From: Candidatus Hermodarchaeum yapensis
GTDB lineage: Archaea; Asgardarchaeota; Hermodarchaeia; Hermodarchaeales; Hermodarchaeaceae
Assembly: GCA_016840405.1 (NCBI GenBank)
Contig: JAEOSK010000016.1
Location: 1-60,601 of the forward strand
Reading direction: 5' to 3'
DNA length: 60,601 nt
The position numbers and the translations under genes are program-made. Shown piece after piece: positions 53,199 to 60,601 of the stretch (position 1 is its first letter; each line of letters opens with the position of its first letter). Below the pieces are notes generated by a model. That model worked only from the letters and a program-made list of their open reading frames with translations. It was not told where the DNA came from and searched no databases.

Positions 53199-54560
53199 TT
53201 AGACGGGCGCTTTGGGTATGAATCCGTTATCCATTAATGATTGGGTTACATCGATGGAGCGTTTAATAATCTTGGTTGCGTGTTTGAGTAGTTCGGCTTC
53301 TTCCCATTCTTTCCGGGCTACCCCTTGTTCAATGGCTTTCATGCCGACAGCAGTTGCTTCCCGTGGGTAGAGTTCCCATTCTTCCATACCGGGAATCACA
53401 TAGTCATCGCGAAGCCCACGTTCTTCCGCAATGTCAGCAAGAGCCTGAGCGGCAGCAATGCACATTTCATCTGTGATTGTTGTTGCTTGGACATCCAATG
53501 CACCACGGAAAATCGCTGGGAACCCTAAGCTGTTATTGATTTGGTTGTCAAAATCAGATCGGCCAGTTCCAACAACTTTTGCTCCGGCTTCTTTTGCTTC
53601 CCATGGCCAAATTTCAGGGAGGGGATTTGCACAGGCAAAGACAATGGAATCTGAAGCCATGGTTTTAACCCATTCTTTCTTTATCAAACCCGGTTTAGGA
53701 GCAGACGCGGAAATGCACACATCCGCGCCACGGAGGGCTTCACCAAAATCTCCGGACCGCTGTTCCTTATTAGTTAAAATTGCCAAGTCATACTTTTCGT
53801 GTTCATCATCTTTCATTTGCTTCAGATCTTCACGGCTCTTGTAGAGTAACCCTTTACGATCGCAGAGTATGAGATTTCCTGGCGGTACACCAGCTTCCAT
53901 GAGAATTTCCGCCGTGGTGGTATTTGCAGCTCCAACACCATGCATTGCAATCTGCACTTGATCTAATTCTTTTCCTACATGCCGTAGGGCTCCAAGAAGT
54001 CCAGCTAGTATGATGGCAGCTGTACCCTGCGCATCATCATGCCAAACTGGGATGTTCATATCCGTTCGTAACCGATGAAGAATGTTGAAGCACTTTGGTT
54101 TCGAAATGTCCTCAAGATTGATTCCCCCAAAACTCGGTTGGAGAAGTTTGGTCGCTCGGATGAAATTCTCAGGATCTTGTGTGTTTAGGCAGATGGGAAC
54201 AGCATCGACACCACCAAGGTATTTGAAAATGAGGGCTTTTCCTTCCATAACTGGACCAGCTGCTTCAGGTCCAATATTCCCTAATCCTAGAACCCGGCTT
54301 CCGTCTGTAACAACGGCAATCATGTTGGCTTTGTTGGTGTGCTCCCAGACTTTTTCGGGATGTTTTTGAATGTCACGACAGGCAGCAGCAACACCTGGCG
54401 TATACCATATAGCGAAGTCATCAAATCCGCGAATTATACATTTAGGGATGGTCTGGATTTTTCCTTTGTAATAAGGATGGAGTTTTAGGGCGTCTTTGGC
54501 GGGTTGTTTAGCCTTTTCGAGGAGTTCTTCTTTTGTGGGTGGTCGTTCAGCTTGGGTCAT
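53199..54560 (-). CDS. Malic enzyme (oxaloacetate-decarboxylating, MaeB-like)
   Basis: A 453-residue enzyme turning malate into pyruvate and CO2 with NAD(P). It has YTPGVAAACRDI (catalytic Tyr region), the metal-binding VWHDDAQGTAAI, the nucleotide loop MHGVGAANTT, the lysine/Asp-containing VVTDGSRVLGLGNIGP, and the closing ANPLPEIWPWEAKEAG. The C-terminal phosphotransacetylase domain of long MaeB forms is absent. Likely first gene of a unit with the two HAD phosphatases. The S9 peptidase gene is divergent. Confidence 0.92.
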   Translation of the reverse strand: MTQAERPPTKEELLEKAKQPAKDALKLHPYYKGKIQTIPKCIIRGFDDFAIWYTPGVAAACRDIQKHPEKVWEHTNKANMIAVVTDGSRVLGLGNIGPEAAGPVMEGKALIFKYLGGVDAVPICLNTQDPENFIRATKLLQPSFGGINLEDISKPKCFNILHRLRTDMNIPVWHDDAQGTAAIILAGLLGALRHVGKELDQVQIAMHGVGAANTTTAEILMEAGVPPGNLILCDRKGLLYKSREDLKQMKDDEHEKYDLAILTNKEQRSGDFGEALRGADVCISASAPKPGLIKKEWVKTMASDSIVFACANPLPEIWPWEAKEAGAKVVGTGRSDFDNQINNSLGFPAIFRGALDVQATTITDEMCIAAAQALADIAEERGLRDDYVIPGMEEWELYPREATAVGMKAIEQGVARKEWEEAELLKHATKIIKRSIDVTQSLMDNGFIPKAPV

Positions 54561-54748
54561 TTCTTTGCATCTCGAAATTGAATTCTTCCCCCTCAGTTGG
54601 GGTTTGAATGGTTAGGAGAGAGTATTAAGTGTGTTTCTCATCTTCGAGGTTTGAAAACGGTGAATTCGTGGAAAGTTACACCTGTAGTAACTATTTCAAG
54701 GAGAAAGCACCATAATTGGATTCAAGTTCTTTTGCATGAGGGTCTTAG

Positions 54749-56569
54749 ATGGTATCAGTGAGAAAGAAGGCCATGGACGTTTTTGGCATTCCCGACTTAA
54801 TGTTGTTAGACGTATCACATGATGGAAAATTTCTGTTAGCTGTGAGTAATAAGGAAAATGTCCATCAGGTTTACCAAATTCCTGTGAATAACCCGGATAA
54901 GTGGAAAGCAATAACCTCGGGTGAAGACCGCGTTTTATCTGGGTCGTTATTCAAAGATGATTCACGATTTCTGTTTCCGAAAGCAACCGGAGGCAGTGAA
55001 AAACACGACCTATATGTATATGATTTTTCGACAAGAAAAACGTCGATTCTACAAGAATTAGATTCGATCCGTATCTACGAAACAAAATGGACACCAGATA
55101 ACTTCATTCTTTATGACGGGTCCTCTCCAACAGCTATTGGTCTCTGGAAATATGACTTTTCAGACAAGTCCATTTCGTCATTGTACCAAACAAAACAGTT
55201 GGCAGGGATGGGACCTCTAAACCCAAAAAAGCCCCTCGTCACTTGGATGGAATACCGCGAAGGATCCCGAACATCTACAGTCATGAAAACGATTAATTAC
55301 AAGACAGGTAAAGTCATTGATACGATATTTGCGTCGGGCACGAGCTTTGATAGTCCCTGGGTGTGGGATGAAACGGGGGAAAACCTAATTTTTTCGACCA
55401 ATGCACAAGGTGAACCAACACTGGCGGTTTGGAACTGGAAAAACAAGAACATTCACTATCTCAGAGCAACGGAAATGGGACTCGCCCTCGATTATGCGGA
55501 TGTCAAATGGATTCCTAAAACTAAAGAGATTCTCTATGCAGCGAAAAAAGATGGGCAAACAAAATTATTCCGTGAGACTATAGATGCGTCAACACCACCA
55601 GTCGAACTGCCTATAATGACAGGGTGGGTCAGCGCAATCAGGATAAATAAGAAAACTAAACGGATTTTCCTTGCTTGGTCGACTTTTGATACACCAACGC
55701 AGATAGGGGAATACTTACCTGAAACCGGGAAGTTCAAAGTTCTGGTAAAATCCAAACCTAAGGCTATCAGGAAATTATCGAAAGGTGAATTTGTACATTA
55801 TCCAACCTTCGATAGATTGTCTATTCCCGCGTTTGATATACCACCGAATGAAGATGCACCGGAATTACCGGGAAATCCTATCATTGTGCTAGTTCATGGA
55901 GGACCCTCTTGGGAGTTCTCTCATGATTGGATGGCTATGGGTTCGGTTATTCAAGCCTATGCCGCTTCTGGATTTCGCGTCTTTTGCCCCAATATCCGAG
56001 GTAGCACGGGATATGGACGGGAATTCTATGAAGCCAACATTCTGGATTTGGGTGGGGCAGATCTTAAAGACGTGATAGCAGCTCGAGACCATCTAATGAA
56101 GAAGTATCCACGTACCAAGAAGATACTCTTAACAGGGGCTAGTTATGGGGGTTTTACGACTTTTCTGGGTATGACGAAATATCCCGGACGCTTTGATGCC
56201 GGAGCAGCGATTGTCGGGATAACTGATTGGTTTGAGATGCACAGACAGGGTGATGCAGTGTTCAAGGCATTCACTGAACACTTCTTTGGAAAACCCGAAG
56301 AAAATGAAGCACTTTACAAAGACCGGTCGGCGATTAATTTCATAGATCAGCTCCAAGAACCGCTAATGATAATTCATCGAGCGAACGATTCAAGATGCCC
56401 AGTGGAACCCATCTACACTTTTATGGGGAAGGGCATTGCCTTGGGCAAGCAGGTTGAGATTTTCGTTGAAAAGGAAGCAGGGCATGGACATCAAAAACTA
56501 GAGCATCTGCAACAACAATATGGAAAAGCTATTGAATTCTTCTTAAGGCAAGTCAAGCAGAAGGAGTAA
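54749..56569 (+). CDS. S9-family serine peptidase (acylaminoacyl/prolyl oligopeptidase type)
   Basis: A 606-residue protein with an N-terminal beta-propeller (about 1-350; repeats such as DDSRFLFPKATG and ETGENLIFSTNAQGEP) and a C-terminal alpha/beta hydrolase. VLVHGGPSWEFSHDW is the oxyanion region, the catalytic Ser is in GASYGGFTTF, the Asp in HRANDSRCPVEP and the His in AGHGHQKL. The family cleaves short peptides. No signal peptide is seen, so it is cytoplasmic. ATG 54749 with GAGGG eight bases upstream. It ends seven bases before the convergent GTPase gene. Confidence 0.92.
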   Translation: MVSVRKKAMDVFGIPDLMLLDVSHDGKFLLAVSNKENVHQVYQIPVNNPDKWKAITSGEDRVLSGSLFKDDSRFLFPKATGGSEKHDLYVYDFSTRKTSILQELDSIRIYETKWTPDNFILYDGSSPTAIGLWKYDFSDKSISSLYQTKQLAGMGPLNPKKPLVTWMEYREGSRTSTVMKTINYKTGKVIDTIFASGTSFDSPWVWDETGENLIFSTNAQGEPTLAVWNWKNKNIHYLRATEMGLALDYADVKWIPKTKEILYAAKKDGQTKLFRETIDASTPPVELPIMTGWVSAIRINKKTKRIFLAWSTFDTPTQIGEYLPETGKFKVLVKSKPKAIRKLSKGEFVHYPTFDRLSIPAFDIPPNEDAPELPGNPIIVLVHGGPSWEFSHDWMAMGSVIQAYAASGFRVFCPNIRGSTGYGREFYEANILDLGGADLKDVIAARDHLMKKYPRTKKILLTGASYGGFTTFLGMTKYPGRFDAGAAIVGITDWFEMHRQGDAVFKAFTEHFFGKPEENEALYKDRSAINFIDQLQEPLMIIHRANDSRCPVEPIYTFMGKGIALGKQVEIFVEKEAGHGHQKLEHLQQQYGKAIEFFLRQVKQKE

Positions 56570-56575
56570 GGAGCT

Positions 56576-57163
56576 CTAAACGGCTAGCGAGCTCACCTGT
56601 TGTGCATCTGCTGTAATTAGGCGATTCCACATCAAAGAGCTGATTGTGTCAAATACTTCAATTACGTTATAGCCTTCTTTGGAGCTAGTCTCTATAAAAC
56701 CCGCAAGAGAGTTGGTTTGGGCATAACGCAGCCCTTCGTCAGATGGGTATTTGGCTGCATCACGTTTGGTGGCAACCAAGAGAATAGGAATGTCGGCGGT
56801 ATTTTCTCGAACAAGCGTTAACCAGTCATCGAGATGATAGAAGGTTGGCGGTCGAGTTAAGTCAAAAGCAAGAATACACCCAAGAGCGCCTCGACAATAG
56901 CTTGGCATCAGAAACCGAAATCGCTCTTCACCAGCAAAATCCCAGATTGCGAGTGTAATTACCACGCCTTCCATTTCGATATCGCGTGTTGCAAAACCTG
57001 AACCAACAGTCATTCGTTGGTCAAGATAGTTTCCTGTCAAATAGCGATGGATAAGAGTAGTTTTACCAACGCCTCCATCCCCTACTACAATTAGCTTTAA
57101 TACTGCTTTACGAGTTGGGCTTCCATCTCCTGAAGAGACCCATCCTATCAGGTTTGGCTGCAA
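56576..57163 (-). CDS. Rab/Ras-like small GTPase
   Basis: A 195-residue GTPase. G1 is GDGGVGKT (28-35), G2 T52, G3 DFAGEE (75-80), G4 TKRD (132-135) and G5 ETSSK (158-162). The stretch FATRDIEMEGVVITLAIWDF followed by RFRFLMPSYCRGALG is closely Rab-like. The residue equal to Ras Q61 is Glu (E79), and the G4 Asn is Thr as in Rho proteins. There is no C-terminal cysteine, so no prenyl anchor; the end is QQVSSLAV. The start is TTG 57163. Such GTPases are abundant in Asgard archaea. The partner is unknown; no GAP-like roadblock gene is adjacent. Confidence 0.9.
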   Translation of the reverse strand: MQPNLIGWVSSGDGSPTRKAVLKLIVVGDGGVGKTTLIHRYLTGNYLDQRMTVGSGFATRDIEMEGVVITLAIWDFAGEERFRFLMPSYCRGALGCILAFDLTRPPTFYHLDDWLTLVRENTADIPILLVATKRDAAKYPSDEGLRYAQTNSLAGFIETSSKEGYNVIEVFDTISSLMWNRLITADAQQVSSLAV

Positions 57164-57387
57164 TACGTCTCACTACCCTTCCCTGTTGTTTTCCATTGAG
57201 ACTGGGGAGTAGAGTGTTATGTGTTACCCGCTGGATTGTTTTCAGTCCCCATCGTTCCTCAACGGAACAGGTAAAAGCTATTCGAGGAATACAAGTAATT
57301 GCTGGCTAGGTCCTTCTTAAAGCTACTCTCAAAATATCTCCAAGAGCGTCTTCTGTTGCGGTTTTCTCTACTCAAAGAAGTCATTTT

Positions 57388-58164
57388 TCACTTTTGAGCA
57401 ATACGATTTGCGATATGAGCTGCGATCGCACCAGCACCAATTCCATTATCGATGTTTACAACTGCGAGACCGAGAGAACAGGATTGTAGCATGGAAATCA
57501 ATGCACCTAATCCTTCACCACCAAGACCATAACCAGTGGAAACAGGAAGTCCAATCACGGGAATATCAACTAGCCCCGTTACAAGCGAAGGGAGAGCACC
57601 TTCCATTCCCGCGGCAACGATGAGGACATCTATCCCCTGTTTAATCATATCCTCAAGTTCAGGAAACAAGCGGTGTACACCAGCTACACCAACATCATGA
57701 GCTGTAAAAACTTGGCACCCCATTTGTTCCGCCATTACTTGGGCGGCTTCAGCGGCTCGACGATCAGAAGTTCCTGCGGCAACAATCCCAATTTTACCAC
57801 CCTTAAAGTCTGGTTTGAACTTGGGCTCATGAATAACCGCAATGGCTCCTTCACCTTTTACGTCAATGATGTAATCTTTGCTCAACTGCTTTTTGAGGGC
57901 TTGTTCTTGCTCTTCTGAAAGTTGACTCAATAAAATAACGGGTTTCGCTTCCAAACCAGCTTTTACAATTTCAACTAAATCTGTGGCTGTTTTGTGTTTG
58001 GCGAACACTACTTCTGGAATTCCCTTTCGCGTTTCTCGGGATACATCGAGTTTAGCCATCCGTGCAACTTCGATGATATTAAAGAGTCGTAGCTTTGTTT
58101 CAGCTTCTTCCACGGAGCATTCACCCTTAGCCAGTTTTTCTAGGGTATCTCGAAGGTCAGTCAT
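57388..58164 (-). CDS. larB: LarB, nickel-pincer nucleotide cofactor carboxylase/hydrolase
   Basis: About 258 residues. The C-terminal half is the AIR-carboxylase (PurE-like) domain with AAGTSDRRAAEAAQVMAE, VGVAGVHRL and GLPVSTGYGLGGEG. The N-terminal half (LEKLAKGECSVEEAE) is the usual LarB extension. LarB carboxylates and cleaves nicotinate adenine dinucleotide as the first step of the nickel-pincer cofactor. ATG 58164 with GGTGA six bases upstream is preferred over GTG 58176. It is divergent from larC across 79 bases, so the set is split over two promoters. Confidence 0.92.
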   Translation of the reverse strand: MTDLRDTLEKLAKGECSVEEAETKLRLFNIIEVARMAKLDVSRETRKGIPEVVFAKHKTATDLVEIVKAGLEAKPVILLSQLSEEQEQALKKQLSKDYIIDVKGEGAIAVIHEPKFKPDFKGGKIGIVAAGTSDRRAAEAAQVMAEQMGCQVFTAHDVGVAGVHRLFPELEDMIKQGIDVLIVAAGMEGALPSLVTGLVDIPVIGLPVSTGYGLGGEGLGALISMLQSCSLGLAVVNIDNGIGAGAIAAHIANRIAQK

Positions 58165-58243
58165 TGCATTCACCACTAGTTTCTCATAGATGAAGCAAGC
58201 ATATTAAAGCTTGAAGAATTGTCAAATCTAGTGGGAATCCTTG

Positions 58244-59518
58244 ATGTCAAGTGAAAAAGTTCTCGTTATCGACGCCCAGATGGCAGGGGTTGCTGGTGAT
58301 ATGTTCGTAGCAGCGCTTCTCGACCTGGGAGCGGACTTTGAAGCCGTTATTTCTGCGATGGAGGCTGCCGTAAGCTATGTACCAGACTGTAAAAGCATCA
58401 AAGTAACACCCAAAAACGTTACACGGAGCCATATTGGTGGTCTATACTTGGATATCCAAATCGAGGAGTCCTATGAAACACGGGCGGGAAAAATTCTACT
58501 TGATGCCGTCGACACAATGGGAAAGGACCTCAAATTATCATCTCAGGCAAGAGCCTATGCCAATCGAGCCATTCATTGCCTCGTTGAGTGTGAAGCTGCC
58601 GTCCATCGACATACTCCCGAGAAAGTTCATCTTCATGGTGCGGGTTCCGTAGATACCGTTATTGACATCATCGGAGCAGCTACAGCGCTAGAACAGCTTG
58701 AGATTATCAACCCAAAATCTACACAGTATTTCGTGTTACCCATTGCAGTGGGTGGCGGAACGTTTCCTAGCGGACATGGACAACTAGCCGCCCCAGGACC
58801 TGCAGTGACCCAAATCCTTACACAATCAAAATTACTCTTCAAAGGTGGCCCCCTGAAGCGTGAGCTGGCAACGCCAACAGGAGCAGCACTTATTGCCGCA
58901 TTGAACCCCACTTCTACAGAAGCCTACCCACTTTTCCAACCACTAACTGTAGGCTATGGTGCAGGAACAGCTGAGTTGCCAGATATTCCCAATCTTCTGC
59001 GATTTGTAATGGGAGAATCGATTCCCCAACCACGGCTCTATCAAGATCAAGTCATTATTTTGGAAACGAATGTAGACGATGTCTCCGGTGAAACCTTGGG
59101 TTATGCCATTGAACGGTTAATGCAAGCAGGAGCTAAGGACGTGTCAATAGTTGCGACAACGACGAAGAAGAACCGACCCGGCCATTTAGTGTCCGTGATT
59201 GCAGCACCGGAACATGAAGAACTGCTCACACATCTTCTATTAGTTGAAACTGGAAGCCTTGGAGTGCGGGTAATTCGAAGTGATCGGCATCTCTTAGCCA
59301 GGGAAATTCATTCGGTTCGAGTCAAGAGTGGAAAACAGGAAGTGACCATTCGTGTAAAAATCGCTACTGATCGAACTGGTGCAATCATTCAAACAAAGGC
59401 TGAATTTGATGATGTCAAAGCAGCGACAAAGAAAACCGGTGAACCATTAGTTGAAATCGCTCGAAAGGCGGAAGCGCTTGCTCGTCTTGAGTACTCCAAA
59501 AAAGGAGGGAACTGCTAA
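58244..59518 (+). CDS. larC: LarC, nickel insertion protein
   Basis: About 424 residues. The N-terminal IDAQMAGVAGDMFVAALLDLG, the HLHGAGSVDTVIDIIGA block, and VLETNVDDVSGETLGYAIERL in the C-terminal domain are LarC hallmarks. It inserts nickel into the bis-thiolated precursor using CTP. Both halves are in one frame, unlike the frameshifted larC1/larC2 of Lactobacillus. ATG 58244 is chosen over TTG 58241. LarE follows after 17 bases. Confidence 0.92.
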   Translation: MSSEKVLVIDAQMAGVAGDMFVAALLDLGADFEAVISAMEAAVSYVPDCKSIKVTPKNVTRSHIGGLYLDIQIEESYETRAGKILLDAVDTMGKDLKLSSQARAYANRAIHCLVECEAAVHRHTPEKVHLHGAGSVDTVIDIIGAATALEQLEIINPKSTQYFVLPIAVGGGTFPSGHGQLAAPGPAVTQILTQSKLLFKGGPLKRELATPTGAALIAALNPTSTEAYPLFQPLTVGYGAGTAELPDIPNLLRFVMGESIPQPRLYQDQVIILETNVDDVSGETLGYAIERLMQAGAKDVSIVATTTKKNRPGHLVSVIAAPEHEELLTHLLLVETGSLGVRVIRSDRHLLAREIHSVRVKSGKQEVTIRVKIATDRTGAIIQTKAEFDDVKAATKKTGEPLVEIARKAEALARLEYSKKGGNC

Positions 59519-59535
59519 CGACTGCAAACAACCTT

Positions 59536-60354
59536 TTGACTCTTCATGAAAAACGGAAGAGGATTATTGAGCGTTTTCATAAGCTAGGAAGTGTGTTGGT
59601 TGCCCTCTCTGGTGGAGTCGACAGCTCGGTTGTAGCGGCTCTAGCCTTTGAGGCTCTTAACGATAAGGCTATTGCAGTGACTTTTGACTCACCGTTAACT
59701 CCTGCGGATGAGGTTGAGGATGCCCAGATGGTAGCTAAAGTCATTGGTATCCATCACCAGGTTCACACATTTGACGATTTAAAGAACGCGTCCATGATTG
59801 CAAATCCACCTGATCGCTGTTATCATTGTAAGCTTGCTCGATTCCGTCAAGCTAGAGTGCTGGCTGTTAAACTTGGCATTGAAGCCATCGTTGATGGTTC
59901 AACATTAAGCGATGAGGGAGAATACCGACCGGGTCTGCAGGCCATTGATGAGTTAGGTATTATTAGCCCCTTACGTGAAGTGAAAATCACGAAATCTGAA
60001 GCACGTCAACTTGCCCGAGAGCTACAGCTTCCCGTGGCCGACAAACCGGCTAACAGTTGTCTTGCGACTCGTATTCCGTATAATGAACCTCTCACCAGAG
60101 ACCGCCTTTCTCGCATTGCCGCTGCAGAAAAAGCAATTCGCGAAATCATCGATGTGGATGTTTTGCGAGTCCGCGAGCATGGTAATCTTGCCCGCATCGA
60201 AATAGCCTTCGATAAACTTGACCTTATTCAACAAGAAAAAGTCGCTCAAAGAATCGTAGAAGAATTAACCGCACTCGGGTATGAATTTGTGACCATTGAT
60301 CTTCGTGGATATCGGTTTGGTAGCTTTGATAAAGAGTCTTCACAAAAAGAGTAG
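59536..60354 (+). CDS. larE: LarE, sulfur transferase for the nickel-pincer cofactor
   Basis: A 272-residue PP-loop ATPase (ALSGGVDSSVVAAL). It adds sulfur to the LarB product. C175 in PANSCLATRIPYN is at the site of the sulfur-donating cysteine. A CYHC pair (C95, C98) with C175 could hold a [4Fe-4S] cluster, as proposed for LarE forms that work catalytically; this is inference. The first usual start is TTG 59536, but the strong GGAGGG at 59504-59509 lies about 26 bases before it, so the real start may be a nearby non-canonical codon. LarA, the enzyme that uses the cofactor, is not in the window. Confidence 0.9.
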   Translation: MTLHEKRKRIIERFHKLGSVLVALSGGVDSSVVAALAFEALNDKAIAVTFDSPLTPADEVEDAQMVAKVIGIHHQVHTFDDLKNASMIANPPDRCYHCKLARFRQARVLAVKLGIEAIVDGSTLSDEGEYRPGLQAIDELGIISPLREVKITKSEARQLARELQLPVADKPANSCLATRIPYNEPLTRDRLSRIAAAEKAIREIIDVDVLRVREHGNLARIEIAFDKLDLIQQEKVAQRIVEELTALGYEFVTIDLRGYRFGSFDKESSQKE

Positions 60355-60464
60355 GAAGTCAAATAAACACAACAACAACGACCTTTGTAAAGGCTTTTAA
60401 CACTCCCCGCTAACGAATATCAAGTCTTACTCTTACAACCAATTGTATTCCATGGAGGTTCAAT

Positions 60465-60601
60465 ATGTTGAAACCAAAAGTTGGTCTGATCACGCTCTCC
60501 TTAGAGCGCGAAAGAACTGATATCGCGGAGCAAGCCCATAAGGAACTGCTCAAGGCTTTGAAAACTCAACCATTGGATGTTGTACCCCAGAAGAAACTCG
60601 T
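60465..60601 (+). CDS. N-terminal part of a gene running off the window, possibly sugar isomerase-like
   Basis: A clear start: GGAGG nine bases before ATG 60465, with a likely promoter in the AT-rich 110-base gap after larE. The 45 visible residues start KPKVGLITLSLERERTDIAE, which recalls the first strand and helix of fucose/arabinose isomerase-like proteins, but too little is present to be sure. Confidence 0.55.
   Translation, partial: MLKPKVGLITLSLERERTDIAEQAHKELLKALKTQPLDVVPQKKL

Overview
The window reads as a piece of an archaeal chromosome, most likely from an Asgard archaeon. The sequence evidence is: archaeal-type TATA elements ahead of several genes; Shine-Dalgarno sequences of the GGTGAT/GGAGG type; frequent GTG and TTG starts; a Rab/Ras-like small GTPase (56576-57163); a ubiquitin-type conjugation cluster (Ubl, E2-like, RING-like, E1-like, JAMM); and an SMC ATPase with Smc5-type features. 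The lineage is inferred from gene content only. No rRNA or tRNA gene was recognised, so a finer placement is not supported.

Layout. 1-5480: the 3' end of an Ala/Pro-rich protein, a nitroreductase followed by two small ribbon-helix-helix-like proteins and an SCP2-like protein, a TPR protein, a threonine/serine dehydratase and a stomatin-like protein. 5606-11939: acyl-CoA dehydrogenase, a structured RNA element (copy 1) ahead of a small membrane protein, a proton-pumping pyrophosphatase and a GlcD-like flavin oxidase. 11980-19807: a secreted repeat protein, an HdrD/GlpC-like iron-sulfur protein, leuBCD, an alpha/beta hydrolase and a YhhN-family membrane protein. 19844-26893: a complete uvrB-uvrA-uvrC excision-repair operon. 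26984-40507: membrane proteins, two Eis-like acetyltransferases, a methyltransferase, PEP carboxykinase, a QueT-like transporter, an ADP-forming acyl-CoA synthetase alpha subunit, the second copy of the structured RNA, glycerate 2-kinase and a histone-deacetylase-fold protein.

40516-51732 is the most interesting part. A tight leftward operon (genes overlapping by 1-4 bases) encodes an Smc5-like ATPase, a putative kleisin/Nse4-like protein, a tandem winged-helix protein resembling Nse3/MAGE, and a RING-like zinc protein. Divergent from it, across about 220 bases holding two similar TATA elements, is a rightward operon for a ubiquitin-like protein, an E2-like protein, a small acidic protein, a second zinc protein of the same RING-like family, and a transglutaminase-fold protein. 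Converging on that are a JAMM protease and an E1-like enzyme. A degenerate SF2 helicase lies just beyond. This looks like a one-SMC archaeal counterpart of the eukaryotic Smc5/6-Nse complex, physically linked to its own ubiquitin-like modification pathway. Three rightward-operon proteins carry short hydrophobic-acidic motifs resembling SUMO-interacting motifs.

51757-60601: two tandem HAD phosphatases, malic enzyme, an S9 peptidase, the Rab-like GTPase, larB/larC/larE for the nickel-pincer cofactor, and the start of a further gene cut by the window end. Metabolically, PEP carboxykinase, malic enzyme, glycerate kinase, the GlcD/HdrD-like pair, acyl-CoA dehydrogenase and acyl-CoA synthetase suggest organic-acid and acyl-CoA oxidation in a heterotroph with pyrophosphate-linked energy conservation.
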